DNA of 64,000 nt from Gammaproteobacteria bacterium (GCA_022447525.1 JAKVBA010000004.1:46084-110083), one strand, 5' to 3'; numbered from the stretch's first letter, positions 26,613 to 35,179 are shown. The notes: generated by a model not told the origin, from the sequence alone. Made by a program: numbers and translations.

Positions 26613-27809
26613 TTAACCTTTAATGCAGACGACTTGCTTCAAGGTATGCACCACATCGACCAAATCAGTTTGATTAGCTATGACTTGGTCTATGTCTTTG
26701 TAGGCAGCCGGTATTTCATCTATCACAGACTTATCTATACGACATTCAACGCCTTCGGTCTGGGCCTCCAAGTCTTGCTTGGTATACAGACGTTTGGCTT
26801 TACTTCGGCTCATGACACGACCTGCGCCGTGTGAGCATGAGCAGAATGAATTGTCGTTGCCTTTGCCACGAACGATGTACGACTTCGCGCCCATGCTTCC
26901 AGGAATGATGCCAAGCTCGCCTTCGCCAGCTCTGATAGCACCTTTGCGAGTAACGAAAACTTGTTCGCCAAAATGATGTTCCTCAGAAACATAGTTGTGA
27001 TGACAGTTGATCGCCTCTTTAGTGACTTTAAAGTTCGGCAATCTGGCTTTAAGTACTTTTAGCACTAACTTCATCATTTCGCGTCGGTTCACCATGGCAT
27101 AGTCTTGCGCCCACCCAACGGCTTCAATGTAATCGTCAAAGTGTTGTGTGCCCTCATTGAAGTAAGCTAAGTCCCGATCTGGTAGGTTCAATTGAACCCG
27201 TTCCATGTCGCGTCTAGCCAATTCAATAAAGTAGCGACCAATTGAGTTACCAACTCCGCGACTGCCGGAATGCAACATCACCCAAACGTCGTCGTTTTCA
27301 TCCAAACACAATTCAATGAAATGGTTTCCGCCACCTAAGGTTGCTAACTGTCGAATCCATGTTTGATAAGGCTTCTTCTGTCGGCTAACTAACTTGGGGT
27401 GCTTTTCCCAAATCCGAGATAGGCCATTCGAGAGTGACCGAATGGTTGAATCGGATACGGCATCGTATTTGTGCATGGCAAAACCGACTGGTACTTCGCG
27501 CTCAATGGCACTGCGCAGTCCGCGTAAGTTATCGGGCAACTGATCTGCTTTCAAACTCAGGCGAATGGCGTTCATGCCACAACCAATATCCACACCAACC
27601 GCGGCTGGAATAATCGCACCTTTGGTCGGTATTACCGAACCTACTGTGGCGCCGATACCGCAGTGCACGTCTGGCATGGCTGCAATGTGCGAGTGAATAA
27701 ACGGCATTTGTGACATATTCAGCAATTGCTGATAGGCACTGTGCTCAATGTCGTCGGTATAAATTTTTACCGGTACTTTGCCTTTAGTTATCGTAGTTAA
27801 AATAGGCAT
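26613..27809 (-). CDS. rtcB: RNA-splicing ligase RtcB
   Basis: 398 aa. Joins 2',3'-cyclic-phosphate and 5'-OH RNA ends using GTP and Mn2+. Motifs in order: PDVHCGIGATVGSV, VGVDIGCGMNA (metal ligands), GGGNHFIEL, HSGSRGVGN, INCHHNYVS, GSMGAKSYIVRG and SCSHGAGR, where His327 is the guanylylated residue (H337 in E. coli). Ends VVCIKG, as usual. It lies 75 nt after slipin on the same strand. No rtcA and no sigma-54 activator rtcR were found nearby, unlike E. coli. Confidence 0.97.
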   Translation of the reverse strand: MPILTTITKGKVPVKIYTDDIEHSAYQQLLNMSQMPFIHSHIAAMPDVHCGIGATVGSVIPTKGAIIPAAVGVDIGCGMNAIRLSLKADQLPDNLRGLRSAIEREVPVGFAMHKYDAVSDSTIRSLSNGLSRIWEKHPKLVSRQKKPYQTWIRQLATLGGGNHFIELCLDENDDVWVMLHSGSRGVGNSIGRYFIELARRDMERVQLNLPDRDLAYFNEGTQHFDDYIEAVGWAQDYAMVNRREMMKLVLKVLKARLPNFKVTKEAINCHHNYVSEEHHFGEQVFVTRKGAIRAGEGELGIIPGSMGAKSYIVRGKGNDNSFCSCSHGAGRVMSRSKAKRLYTKQDLEAQTEGVECRIDKSVIDEIPAAYKDIDQVIANQTDLVDVVHTLKQVVCIKG

Positions 27810-27884
27810 AATAATTTTCCGTAAAAATGATCACCCCCACTCTTATAAGTGCTTGAGCAAGGGTTCTCATTGTCTCTTGTTATT

Positions 27885-29021
27885 CTAAACTTGCAGTTTT
27901 ACGGTGTCTCTCAGCAAGCCGTTAAGGCCATCGTATACGTTGATTTTTTCAACTTTTTCGACCACCTTCTCCAACGCTTCGATCTCTTTTAAACGCAACA
28001 AAGTTGGGTTAGCTTCCATCAACTTTGCGGTGTTCAGCAGTGAACGAGTTGCTGCGGTTTCTTCGCGTCTGCGAATCACATTGGCTTGAGCTGCCTTCTC
28101 AGCAGCCACCACATGGTTCAGAATATCTTTCATTTCGCCAGGCAAAATGATGTCTTTCACACCCACGTTGGCCAGTTTGATACCGTACGTTTTTACATTG
28201 TCAGCTACCGCTTGGTTGATCTGGCTGTTCAGAATATCTTTGTCAGCTAATAAAGCGTCTAAAGTTCGAGTTCCTACCGCTTCACGCAGTGCAAATTGCA
28301 ATTGTCGGTACAAGTATTCTTGATGATCCTTCAATTGCAAACGCGCCTTTACGGCATCGATCAACTGATAGTTAGCCGCTAAGTTCACCCTTAGGCTGAC
28401 CTTGTCTTTGGTCAAGATTTCCTGACCGCTTACTTCCACGTTTTGCAATCGCAATTCAGTGGTTTCTACTTTGATTGAACGATTGGTTTTCCAAAACGCG
28501 TATAAGCCAGATTTCAAAGTGTCGACTAGCTCACCGTCTATCCAAAGCAAACCAAGCTGCTGAGAGCCCACTTCGATTGCGTAGACTTGATCTAACACAC
28601 CAACGATGCCAGCTCGTCTGGCAATAATGTTTACCAAAGATTTCTCAACTCGGTAATTGTCTTTAGTGTCGATCACACTGATTGAGCGCTCACCGAAGCC
28701 CTTCCAGAAAACTTGTCGAGTTCCGCTTTTCAACACTTGGCGCAAAGCCTTACGTTGATACAAAAGAGCGATCTCGGTTTCACTAAGATCCAGCACGTCG
28801 AAGTATTTTTCAACCAGTTGCTTATCTTGCTCTGACTCAGAATCCACTAAGCGTAAAACTGCGTCGTTTTTTATCTCATCGTAGCGAGCGTTCACTAACT
28901 GAATTTGCTTCGCTGAGATGAATCGCCAGTACACGCCTGGCATTAAAATCTCATGAATTTGTTTGTCCTTGAGGACTAAACCGCGTTCATGCTGCGCGAT
29001 CACAATTCTATTTATGATCAT
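27885..29021 (-). CDS. Slipin (SPFH/band 7 family) of the rtcB operon
   Basis: 378 aa from the ATG at 29021, which has GAGGA 8 nt upstream. The SPFH domain covers about residues 145-330: IEVGSQQLGLLWIDGELV, LQNVEVSGQEILTKDKVSLRVN, LQFALREAVGTRTLDALLADKD and YGIKLANVGVKDIILPGEM. Residues 1-140 form an extra N-terminal domain (IVIAQHERGLVLKDKQIHE). No membrane helix is visible, unlike prohibitin-type members, so it may form soluble or peripheral rings. Genes of this kind occur next to rtcB in other bacteria as I recall, but the mechanism is unknown. Confidence 0.9.
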   Translation of the reverse strand: MIINRIVIAQHERGLVLKDKQIHEILMPGVYWRFISAKQIQLVNARYDEIKNDAVLRLVDSESEQDKQLVEKYFDVLDLSETEIALLYQRKALRQVLKSGTRQVFWKGFGERSISVIDTKDNYRVEKSLVNIIARRAGIVGVLDQVYAIEVGSQQLGLLWIDGELVDTLKSGLYAFWKTNRSIKVETTELRLQNVEVSGQEILTKDKVSLRVNLAANYQLIDAVKARLQLKDHQEYLYRQLQFALREAVGTRTLDALLADKDILNSQINQAVADNVKTYGIKLANVGVKDIILPGEMKDILNHVVAAEKAAQANVIRRREETAATRSLLNTAKLMEANPTLLRLKEIEALEKVVEKVEKINVYDGLNGLLRDTVKLQV

Positions 29022-29048
29022 TTTTGTTTCCTCATATTCATTGTGCAT

Positions 29049-29267
29049 TTAAAGTTTGCAGAGGGCTTTTACACTTTGATCGCGGGCAAATTGACGATCA
29101 CCGATGTCGTAAATGAGCTGTTGTTTGCCAAACATCCCTGTCTTAATCCAGCACTTGCTGAAACAAAGCCGAGCCCATTCCCACTTCAGATTGGTCGACC
29201 TGCGCTGGCAAACCAAAGTGTTGCTTTGGTTAGCTTTTGACACCTCTACGTATCTCGCAGTAGGCAT
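29049..29267 (-). CDS. Possible small protein at the head of the slipin-rtcB operon
   Basis: 72 aa from the ATG at 29267 (or 77 from a TTG at 29282). Ends directly before the slipin leader; the later part (GMFGKQQLIYDIGDRQFARD) has coding-like composition and the protein has four Cys. No strong ribosome site and no recognised family, so it could also be leader sequence. Confidence 0.35.
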   Translation of the reverse strand: MPTARYVEVSKANQSNTLVCQRRSTNLKWEWARLCFSKCWIKTGMFGKQQLIYDIGDRQFARDQSVKALCKL

Positions 29268-29320
29268 CAATGAACTAATCAATTGCGCGGAAACCCTCCA
29301 CGTGTTTGCGCTTTCGCGCT

Positions 29321-29344
29321 AAAAGATCCAACTTTTCAGGTTGG
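29321..29344 (-). terminator. Terminator-like hairpin after the tRNA-like pair
   Basis: On the minus strand CCAAC-N7-GTTGG is followed by ATCTTTT. A GCGC-GAAA-GCGC tetraloop hairpin lies immediately downstream. It could end or process the transcript carrying the tRNA-like elements before the slipin operon. Confidence 0.45.
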
Positions 29345-29416
29345 TGAATAGACGGGAATCGAACCCGCGACCGACGAATTATGAGTTCGCTGCTCTACCC
29401 ACTGAGCTACTAGTGT
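29344..29416 (-). tRNA. tRNA-like element A, CAT anticodon, defective acceptor stem
   Basis: D arm (TAGCTCAG...GAGC), anticodon arm GCGAA-CTCATAA-TTCGT with anticodon CAT and proper U33, and T arm GCGGG-TTCGATT-CCCGT are all intact. The acceptor is not: 5' ACACTAG against 3' CTATTCA pairs at only four of seven positions, and CCA is not in register. This looks like a tRNA-Met-type sequence that cannot be charged normally. It may be a pseudo-tRNA, or a tRNA mimic linked to the RNA-ligase operon just downstream. Confidence 0.7.
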
Positions 29417-29436
29417 CAGATGGCCTTATGACCTTC

Positions 29437-29513
29437 TGGGTTAGTTGACAGGAATCGAACCTGCGACAACCGAGTCCTATGCTCGATGCTCTATCCAACT
29501 GAGCTACAACCAA
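29437..29513 (-). tRNA. tRNA-like element B, complete acceptor and CCA but no U33
   Basis: Acceptor TTGGTTG pairs with CAACTAA at all seven positions (one G-U), followed by C73 and an encoded CCA. D arm and T arm (GCAGG-TTCGATT-CCTGT) are canonical. The anticodon arm TCGAG-CATAGGA-CTCGG has a seven-base loop with A where U33 should be; the formal anticodon would be TAG, but no class II long variable arm as in tRNA-Leu is present. It folds well yet breaks an almost universal tRNA rule, so I call it tRNA-like rather than assign an amino acid. A TTGTGGTG/CACCAACAA hairpin sits just upstream. Confidence 0.7.
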
Positions 29514-29658
29514 TTGTTGGTGTTAGATTCACCACAACATTGAGGCATACCCAAACCTAAATAGGCGGGTACCAGACTGGACTCACGAGCCAGTTGTCGT
29601 TTCAATCTGTGCTGATATCAAACTCTGTCACTTTTCACTTATTTGAAAAGCGTTTGTT

Positions 29659-29685
29659 AAAAAATGCTCAAATAATTCCCTGAGC
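29659..29685 (-). terminator. Terminator of the ncRNA
   Basis: Minus strand GCTCA-N10-TGAGC followed by ATTTTTT. Confidence 0.65.
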
Positions 29686-29711
29686 TGTCGTTTCATTCTC
29701 CCAAAACGACA

Positions 29712-29739
29712 AAACCTCGGGGGAAGGCCACCGAGGTTT
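29712..29739 (-). repeat. Nine-bp perfect stem near the ncRNA 3' end
   Basis: AAACCTCGG and CCGAGGTTT with a 10-nt loop; on the minus strand TTTTGTCGTTTT follows, so it could be an alternative, earlier terminator of the ncRNA. Confidence 0.65.
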
Positions 29740-29947
29740 CGAAAAGTTCTCGTTCCTAGAAGGCCGATTGGTAGCCTTCCCACAATCGACGAGGCTACAT
29801 TTAAAATTTATTCATTACGCTCATTGCGTGCTCCGGTGCGAACGCAAATTGCGAACGCAAAATCCCCTCACTCGCGCACGCCACTAGGAGCGGCGACGAA
29901 GCAACTTTGGGGCTGAATATGTTTTGTATGTATTTCATGGGGGCGGG

Positions 29948-29975
29948 ACTATACTCTTATTTTTCTTTGCGTCAA
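29948..29975 (-). promoter_or_regulatory. Strong sigma-70 promoter of the ncRNA
   Basis: Minus strand -35 TTGACG (29975-29970), 16-bp spacer, -10 TATAGT (29953-29948), followed by a GC-rich discriminator CCCGCCC. This layout is typical of stable-RNA promoters under growth-rate control. An A/T-rich run lies upstream of the -35 (UP-element-like). Confidence 0.75.
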
Positions 29976-30056
29976 CAAAAATTTTAATTTTCCCCCTTTT
30001 CATCTCAGTAATTTTAGTGCTAGACTGATTCCATAATCTCTGGGGGGGGATTTATT

Positions 30057-30482
30057 ATGAAATTTAAGTCAATGATATTGATGGCTTTTCTTGTGTTGAG
30101 CCATGGGTTAGCGAGTGCTCGTGATCACGCTGACCAAACTACAAAAAACACAGATCAAGCTTTCCAGAAAAAGGTGTCTAAAGGGACCAACATTCAATCT
30201 TTGCAGGCGAAAGTAATGTCTATTAGGGTCAACTCAAGACAGTCGAAGAAGCCAGTTTTGTACTCAACTTCTTGGTGCTGGTATTGCAACGATGCGCGTG
30301 ACTTTCTAATTGAGCATGACATTGAATTCGATGATTTTGATGTTGAGAAAGACAAAGAAGCGGCTGCTAGGTACAAAAAGAGCGGTGGAGAGGTTGTACC
30401 ATTCTTGGTGTTTGGTGATAAAACTATTAAGGGATTTACCGCAACGGCCTATCACCAATTTTTTGATATTAGTGTCCACTGA
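30057..30482 (+). CDS. Secreted glutaredoxin-like protein
   Basis: 141 aa. Signal peptide (about residues 1-21, ending GLASA) followed by a low-complexity linker and a glutaredoxin fold from about residue 63. The active site is C74-W-Y-C77 (YSTSWCWYCNDA), and the cis-proline P115 lies in GEVVPFLVFGDKTIKGF. Probably a periplasmic thiol-disulfide protein. The ribosome site lies in a run of eight G (about 30042-30049) before the ATG. Monocistronic, divergent from the ncRNA gene. Confidence 0.85.
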   Translation: MKFKSMILMAFLVLSHGLASARDHADQTTKNTDQAFQKKVSKGTNIQSLQAKVMSIRVNSRQSKKPVLYSTSWCWYCNDARDFLIEHDIEFDDFDVEKDKEAAARYKKSGGEVVPFLVFGDKTIKGFTATAYHQFFDISVH

Positions 30483-30899
30483 CAACTAAAAAACTCTTGG
30501 GATACGAGGGTTTCTTTTCAGTCTAAGTCTGGGTATCAAAGGTTTCTGTGCCTCCAGGAGAAGCGTTGAATGACATTTTAAATCTGCGCTTTTAGGCGAG
30601 TGGGTGTTTGAACAGTCTTAGGTTTAAGGTCTGTAGGTTTTCACTGTGATTGTTCAGCACTACTAATACACAGCATGGTCGGATTTGGTGAAATTTTTAT
30701 GGGTAGCAGCGCCTAGAAACCACACCGACTGCGGCTTAGAGCTAAAATTAGGCTGTGATTTTACCCGACTAGTGGCAATTAAATTTGCAACCAATGTGAC
30801 TTTTCCGTTATAACTAAGATTCGCAAAGCCAACAAGGAAGCGGTTTTAGTGTTCAGGTAGGGGTTTAACTTTTTGACTCGAAATGGTTAGGACCTCGTT
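30483..30899. other. Gene-free stretch
   Basis: No credible gene, RNA or strong terminator seen in about 417 nt. Confidence 0.35.
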
Positions 30900-31430
30900 A
30901 TGCTAGAGAAATTTTTTAAAACTAGACCCAATTTTTCTGTTAAGGATGATTTGAATACAAGGGTTTCAAAGCAGTTCGCACCAAATACGAAAATTGCGTA
31001 CAACCCTAATCTGATCAGTGTTTTGGAAAGTGAACACAGAAACTTAACGGAACTGTATGGAAAAGCTTCCATGGCTGCGAACGCAGGTATTCAACACAAA
31101 TCTAGGCTACTTTTTCTAGAGTTTAAAGATCGGTTTATTGACAACGTTCTTCGGCAGAATATTTCTTTGTACATCTATCTACAGCATGCAGCGAGACCCG
31201 GTAAAGATCGCCAAGTAGTGACAAAGGTGAAGGCAGAAATGGATATGATTATTCGAGAAATTACTCATTTCCTTGATTACAGTCTAGACGAGGGCACTCA
31301 GTATGACGATGAGTTCTTAGCTCGAATGGAAAAGGTTGCAAAGAAAATTAAACAAAGAACCTACACAGAAGAGTCGCATGTGTATCCGATCTACAAACGA
31401 TACGGTTCGAATCGAAAGAACCTAATCTGA
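30900..31430 (+). CDS. Hemerythrin-like (HHE) domain protein
   Basis: 176 aa, helical bundle. Four histidines lie at bundle-like spacing: H46 (LESEHRNLTELY), H96 (YIYLQHAA), H123 (REITHFLDY) and H160 (TEESHVYPIYKRYG), consistent with a di-iron or metal-binding hemerythrin/HHE fold; the exact ligand set is inferred. E49-like residues are variable. The N-terminal 30 residues are extra and unstructured. Stands alone and could act in oxygen/NO sensing or iron handling; nothing nearby decides. Confidence 0.7.
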   Translation: MLEKFFKTRPNFSVKDDLNTRVSKQFAPNTKIAYNPNLISVLESEHRNLTELYGKASMAANAGIQHKSRLLFLEFKDRFIDNVLRQNISLYIYLQHAARPGKDRQVVTKVKAEMDMIIREITHFLDYSLDEGTQYDDEFLARMEKVAKKIKQRTYTEESHVYPIYKRYGSNRKNLI

Positions 31431-31454
31431 CTCAATTTGGTAATTACAAATGAG

Positions 31455-31886
31455 CTATCGATTAAACTTGGTAGATAAAATTATTGAGGACGTGGTTTTG
31501 TTGATGCCTTCTGTATTGCCAATTTCGTCTAGTACCGAATCCAGGCTCTCGGTAGATTCGGCGCTAATCAAGGCCAGCATTTCGTAAACTCCATTAACCG
31601 CATGAAGCGCCTTAACGGCGCCAATATTTCTTAGTTTAGTAACGATGTTGGCAGAGTGTTTCGGATCCGACGAAATCATTACATGAGCTCGGACTTGAGT
31701 TAGCTCGTAGTCTGGAGAAAATTTAACTGTATAACCCTGAATAATGCCCTTCTTTTCTAAACGCTCAATCCGACTGCTTACGGTTGTGCGTGACAGGTTT
31801 AGCACTCTGGCTAGCTTAGCGGTACTCTCTCTCGAATTTTTTTGAAGTAGGTCAATCAATTCTTTGTCTTTATCATCAACTAACAT
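31455..31886 (-). CDS. Lrp/AsnC family regulator, likely of lysine degradation
   Basis: 143 aa from the ATG at 31886 (a TTG 12 nt upstream is less likely). N-terminal helix-turn-helix (DKELIDLLQKNSRESTAKLA, LNLSRTTVSSRIERLEKKG) and C-terminal RAM ligand domain (VRAHVMISSDPKHSANIV, VNGVYEMLALISAES). Divergent from the saccharopine dehydrogenase-like gene with about 150 nt between starts, so it probably regulates lysine catabolism in response to lysine or a related amino acid. Confidence 0.88.
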   Translation of the reverse strand: MLVDDKDKELIDLLQKNSRESTAKLARVLNLSRTTVSSRIERLEKKGIIQGYTVKFSPDYELTQVRAHVMISSDPKHSANIVTKLRNIGAVKALHAVNGVYEMLALISAESTESLDSVLDEIGNTEGINKTTSSIILSTKFNR

Positions 31887-32039
31887 TATTTTTTGCAAAT
31901 TTATTCTTTTTGGGCAATACGACGATATTTAAGATGATATGTATAACATTATTGGTCTATTTGTTGAAATTAAAACTACATATTGACATCTTTTTCGCAT
32001 AATCTGAGTAGCTTCTCTAAATAATACAATAAAGGTTTA

Positions 32040-33131
32040 ATGATGAAGAAGGTGCTATTGCTTGGCTCTGGAAAAATTGGAGCAATAATTACGGAACTTC
32101 TAACCTCTTGTGGTGATTACCACGTCACCGTAGCGGACATGAGCGAAGAAAGTCTCTCTCGTCTCGGCTCGCACGAAAATCTATCTACTCTTCAATTAGA
32201 CGTTACCGATCAACAAGCGTTGATGTCAGCGATGGAGGGTAAATTCGCAGCGCTAAGTGCTTGCCCTTTTCACATCACTAAGTATGTTGCCATGGCTGCA
32301 GCCAAAGCAGGTGTGCACTATTTTGATTTGACGGAAGACGTGGCCTGTACCAATTTGGTAAAAGAGCTTGCGGTTGATTCAAAGTCGGCTTTGATGCCTC
32401 AATGTGGGTTGGCGCCGGGTTTTATCACCATCGCGGCATACGATCTGTGCAAAGGATTTGACGAGCTACACAACGTTCATATGCGCGTCGGTGCGTTACC
32501 AAAATATCCTTCAAACGGACTGAAATATAATTTGACCTGGTCAACTGATGGTCTCATTAACGAGTATTGTAATCCGTGCGAAGCCATAGTTGATGGCGAA
32601 CTTATGATGGTACCTGCATTGGAAGAGCTCGAAGAATTTTCTCTCGATGGTATTACCTACGAGGCATTCAATACTTCGGGTGGTTTGGGTACGCTCTGCA
32701 ATACTCTCGACGGTAAAGTTCAAAATTTAAACTACCGTACCGTACGTTACCCGGGGCATCGAGATATTATGAAGATGCTACTTCAGGACTTAAAATTTAA
32801 AGATAACCGTGATCAGCTAAAAGAGATTTTTGAGAATGCATTGCCTCTAACCTATCAAGATGTTGTATTGGTATTTATCAACGTCAGTGGCATTAAGAAC
32901 GGTCAGCTCGTACAAGAGTCCTATGCAAACAAAGTTTACAATAAAAAGATTAATGGACAACTTTGGAGTGCAATTCAAATCACCACGGCTTCGGGTATTT
33001 GTGGCGTGTTAGACTTGATGGCTGAAGGTAAACTCCCGACGCAGGGCTTCGTGCGCCAAGAGGATGTTTTGTTTGATGACTTTATCAACAACCGTTTTGG
33101 GCAATACTATAAACGTACGCAAGATGTCTAA
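32040..33131 (+). CDS. Saccharopine dehydrogenase family protein
   Basis: 363 aa. N-terminal Rossmann fold ([44 protein letters not shown]), then [27 protein letters not shown] and [15 protein letters not shown], which are hallmarks of bacterial saccharopine dehydrogenase or lysine 6-dehydrogenase-like enzymes. It lies 23 nt before glutaryl-CoA dehydrogenase and opposite an Lrp regulator, so a step from lysine toward aminoadipate is likely. Which of the two reactions it performs is not decided by sequence alone. AAGG lies before the double ATG. Confidence 0.85.
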   Translation: MMKKVLLLGSGKIGAIITELLTSCGDYHVTVADMSEESLSRLGSHENLSTLQLDVTDQQALMSAMEGKFAALSACPFHITKYVAMAAAKAGVHYFDLTEDVACTNLVKELAVDSKSALMPQCGLAPGFITIAAYDLCKGFDELHNVHMRVGALPKYPSNGLKYNLTWSTDGLINEYCNPCEAIVDGELMMVPALEELEEFSLDGITYEAFNTSGGLGTLCNTLDGKVQNLNYRTVRYPGHRDIMKMLLQDLKFKDNRDQLKEIFENALPLTYQDVVLVFINVSGIKNGQLVQESYANKVYNKKINGQLWSAIQITTASGICGVLDLMAEGKLPTQGFVRQEDVLFDDFINNRFGQYYKRTQDV

Positions 33132-33154
33132 TCGAATCTATTATCGAGTTAATC

Positions 33155-34342
33155 ATGACTAAAAAATCTCAATGGGCCAAATTTGATTGGCAGGACCCTT
33201 TTTATTTAGAAGACCAACTCACCGAAGAGGAAAGATTGGCGCGCGATACTGCTCACCAATACGCACAGGAAAAACTTCAGCCACGTGTGGTAGAAATGTT
33301 TGCCAACGAATCAGTGGATGAGTCTATTTTTCGAGAGATGGGTGAACTCGGTTTATTGGGTTCTATGTTGGAAGGCTATGGCTGCGCGGGTATGTCATAT
33401 ACATCTTATGGCCTTATTGCTCGTGAAATAGAACGGGTAGATTCAGGCTATCGTTCGATGATGAGTGTTCAGTCGAGCCTAGTGATGTACCCCATACACG
33501 CGTTTGGCTCAGAATCACAAAAAGAAAAATATCTGCCAAAGTTAGCGTCAGGTGAGTGGATAGGCTGTTTTGGATTAACTGAGCCTGATCATGGCTCCGA
33601 CCCTTCCAGTATGGTTACCCGTGCAAAAACTACCAATGGCGGTTTTTTGTTAACTGGCAGTAAAATGTGGATATCAAATTCACCCATAGCCGATGTTTTT
33701 GTGGTGTGGGCTAAAACCGAAGATGGCCAAGTTCGCGGCTTTATATTAGAAAAGGGATACGAGGGCCTCTCGGCACCGAAAATTGAAGGAAAACTATCAC
33801 TACGTGCCTCGATCACCGGTGAAATTGTCATGGACGAGGTTTTCGTGCCAGAGGAAAATATGCTTCCGAATGTGATTGGTTTAAAGGGACCTATGTCTTG
33901 CTTGAACAGTGCTCGACTCGGTATCGCATGGGGAACACTTGGAGCCGCAGAGAGTTGTTGGCACTCAGCTTTGCAGTATACATTGGATAGAAAACAGTTT
34001 AGACGCCCATTGGCTGCAAATCAGTTGATACAGAAAAAACTAGCAGATATGCAAACCGATATAACGTTGGGGCTACAAGGTTGTTTAAGGGCTACTCGTC
34101 TTAAAGAAGAGGGTAGGTTAGCACCAGAGCTAATTTCTATGTTAAAGCGCAACTCTTGCGGAAAGGCACTGGAAATTGCTCGTACTTCAAGAGACATGCT
34201 AGGTGGTAATGGTATTTCCCAAGATTTTCCAGTTATGCGTCATATGATCAACTTGGAAACGGTCAATACGTATGAAGGTACACATGATATTCATGCGTTG
34301 ATTCTGGGAAGGGCGCAAACGGGTATACAGGCGTTCTATTGA
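33155..34342 (+). CDS. gcdH: Glutaryl-CoA dehydrogenase
   Basis: 395 aa acyl-CoA dehydrogenase. Converts glutaryl-CoA to crotonyl-CoA and CO2 with FAD. Typical GcdH text: [73 protein letters not shown], catalytic Glu374 in [20 protein letters not shown]. Together with the upstream dehydrogenase it completes the end of lysine (and possibly tryptophan) breakdown. Same operon. Confidence 0.95.
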   Translation: MTKKSQWAKFDWQDPFYLEDQLTEEERLARDTAHQYAQEKLQPRVVEMFANESVDESIFREMGELGLLGSMLEGYGCAGMSYTSYGLIAREIERVDSGYRSMMSVQSSLVMYPIHAFGSESQKEKYLPKLASGEWIGCFGLTEPDHGSDPSSMVTRAKTTNGGFLLTGSKMWISNSPIADVFVVWAKTEDGQVRGFILEKGYEGLSAPKIEGKLSLRASITGEIVMDEVFVPEENMLPNVIGLKGPMSCLNSARLGIAWGTLGAAESCWHSALQYTLDRKQFRRPLAANQLIQKKLADMQTDITLGLQGCLRATRLKEEGRLAPELISMLKRNSCGKALEIARTSRDMLGGNGISQDFPVMRHMINLETVNTYEGTHDIHALILGRAQTGIQAFY

Positions 34343-34420
34343 TGTTTAGCAACAACCTTAGCTAATCGATAGAAGTGAGTCGACTGGTAAAGACTGTTGT
34401 TTTATCGAGACTCGCTGCAC

Positions 34421-35179
34421 TCAATAATACTTAATTTTCCTCTGAAACTCTTTGCTTACGGGTAGGCTTTTCTGGAGCGACTTCAAAGAAGCGCTCCAAT
34501 TGCCTAGCTCGTTTTTCTTTATTGTTTTAATCTCATTTACTGCCACTATCGCGCTGCGGTGTACTTGCCAAAAACAGTCTGGATTCAGTTTTGTGGCTAA
34601 CTCCTTAAGTGGCATGCGAATCAGCGCCTCGCCCTCGATGGTAACCACTTTCGTATATTTTTGATCTGACTGAAAATAGATTATGTCCTCAATAGCGATC
34701 ATTCTAATGGTGTCACCACTATTAGCGGTGACCCATTTTAGTTGCTCTTGCTCGGGAGCTAACTGCAATTTCAAGCCTTCAATCAAATGATCCAAATTTT
34801 GAGGCTGTTGATTGGCTAGTCTGTCTTTGAGTCTGTTGACAGTTGCACTCAATCGCTCTTGTTCGATTGGTTTGAGCAGATAGTCAATGGCACCAGACTC
34901 AAATGCAGCAATGGCGTATTCATCATAAGCAGTGGTAAATACAATGAAAGCCCTGGAACCAATTTCTTTGGCAACATCTAAGCCGTTCATTCCCGGCATT
35001 CGAATATCAAGAAAAACAACATCGGGTTTCAATTCATTGAACATCGCTAATGCGTTTATTCCGTCTTGTGACGCGCCAACTAACTTAGCTTCTGGCCATG
35101 CAGTCGATAACAACTCTGCGAACTCTTTGCGGATTGGTGCCTCATCTTCGGCAATCAGAATTCTGACTGTATTAGTCAT
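34421..35179 (-). CDS. LytTR family response regulator
   Basis: About 252 aa. Receiver domain (VRILIAEDEAPIRKEFAELL, phospho-acceptor Asp in DVVFLDIRMPGMNGLD, K in DYLLKPIEQ), linker, and LytTR DNA-binding domain (IEDIIYFQSDQKYTKVVTIE, FWQVHRSAIVAVNEI). The ATG at 35179 has GGGA 8 nt upstream and overlaps the kinase end by 8 nt; ATGs at 35185 and 35194 are alternatives. Partner of the LytS-type kinase in the same operon. Confidence 0.92.
   Translation of the reverse strand: MTNTVRILIAEDEAPIRKEFAELLSTAWPEAKLVGASQDGINALAMFNELKPDVVFLDIRMPGMNGLDVAKEIGSRAFIVFTTAYDEYAIAAFESGAIDYLLKPIEQERLSATVNRLKDRLANQQPQNLDHLIEGLKLQLAPEQEQLKWVTANSGDTIRMIAIEDIIYFQSDQKYTKVVTIEGEALIRMPLKELATKLNPDCFWQVHRSAIVAVNEIKTIKKNELGNWSASLKSLQKSLPVSKEFQRKIKYY

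Larger units (their letters stand above)
29659..29941 (-). ncRNA. Structured non-coding RNA, about 280 nt, upstream of the rtcB locus
   Basis: Bounded by a strong promoter (29948-29975) and an intrinsic terminator (29659-29685). Internal structure on the minus strand: CGCCGC-TCCTA-GTGGCG hairpin enclosed by a CCCC/GGGG pairing; a repeated TTGCGTTCGCA hairpin; a possible H-type pseudoknot in which GTAGCC pairs with GGCTAC and CGATTG pairs with CAATCG in a-b-a'-b' order; and AAACCTCGG/CCGAGGTTT near the 3' end. No ORF of note. It is not tmRNA, 6S, SRP or RNase P as far as I can tell, and lacks an obvious Y-RNA signature. Same strand as the tRNA-like pair and rtcB operon. Confidence 0.65.

Noticed and set aside
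29113..29322. Plus-strand ORFs opposite the slipin leader
   Set aside because: Antisense to the operon, with no ribosome site; better explained by the minus-strand transcript.
29560..29620. Sigma-54 promoter (GG-N10-GC) for the rtcB operon, expected by analogy with E. coli RtcR control
   Set aside because: TGGCTCGTGAGTCC and TGGAGGGTTTCCGCGC come close, but none has the required GG/GC spacing.
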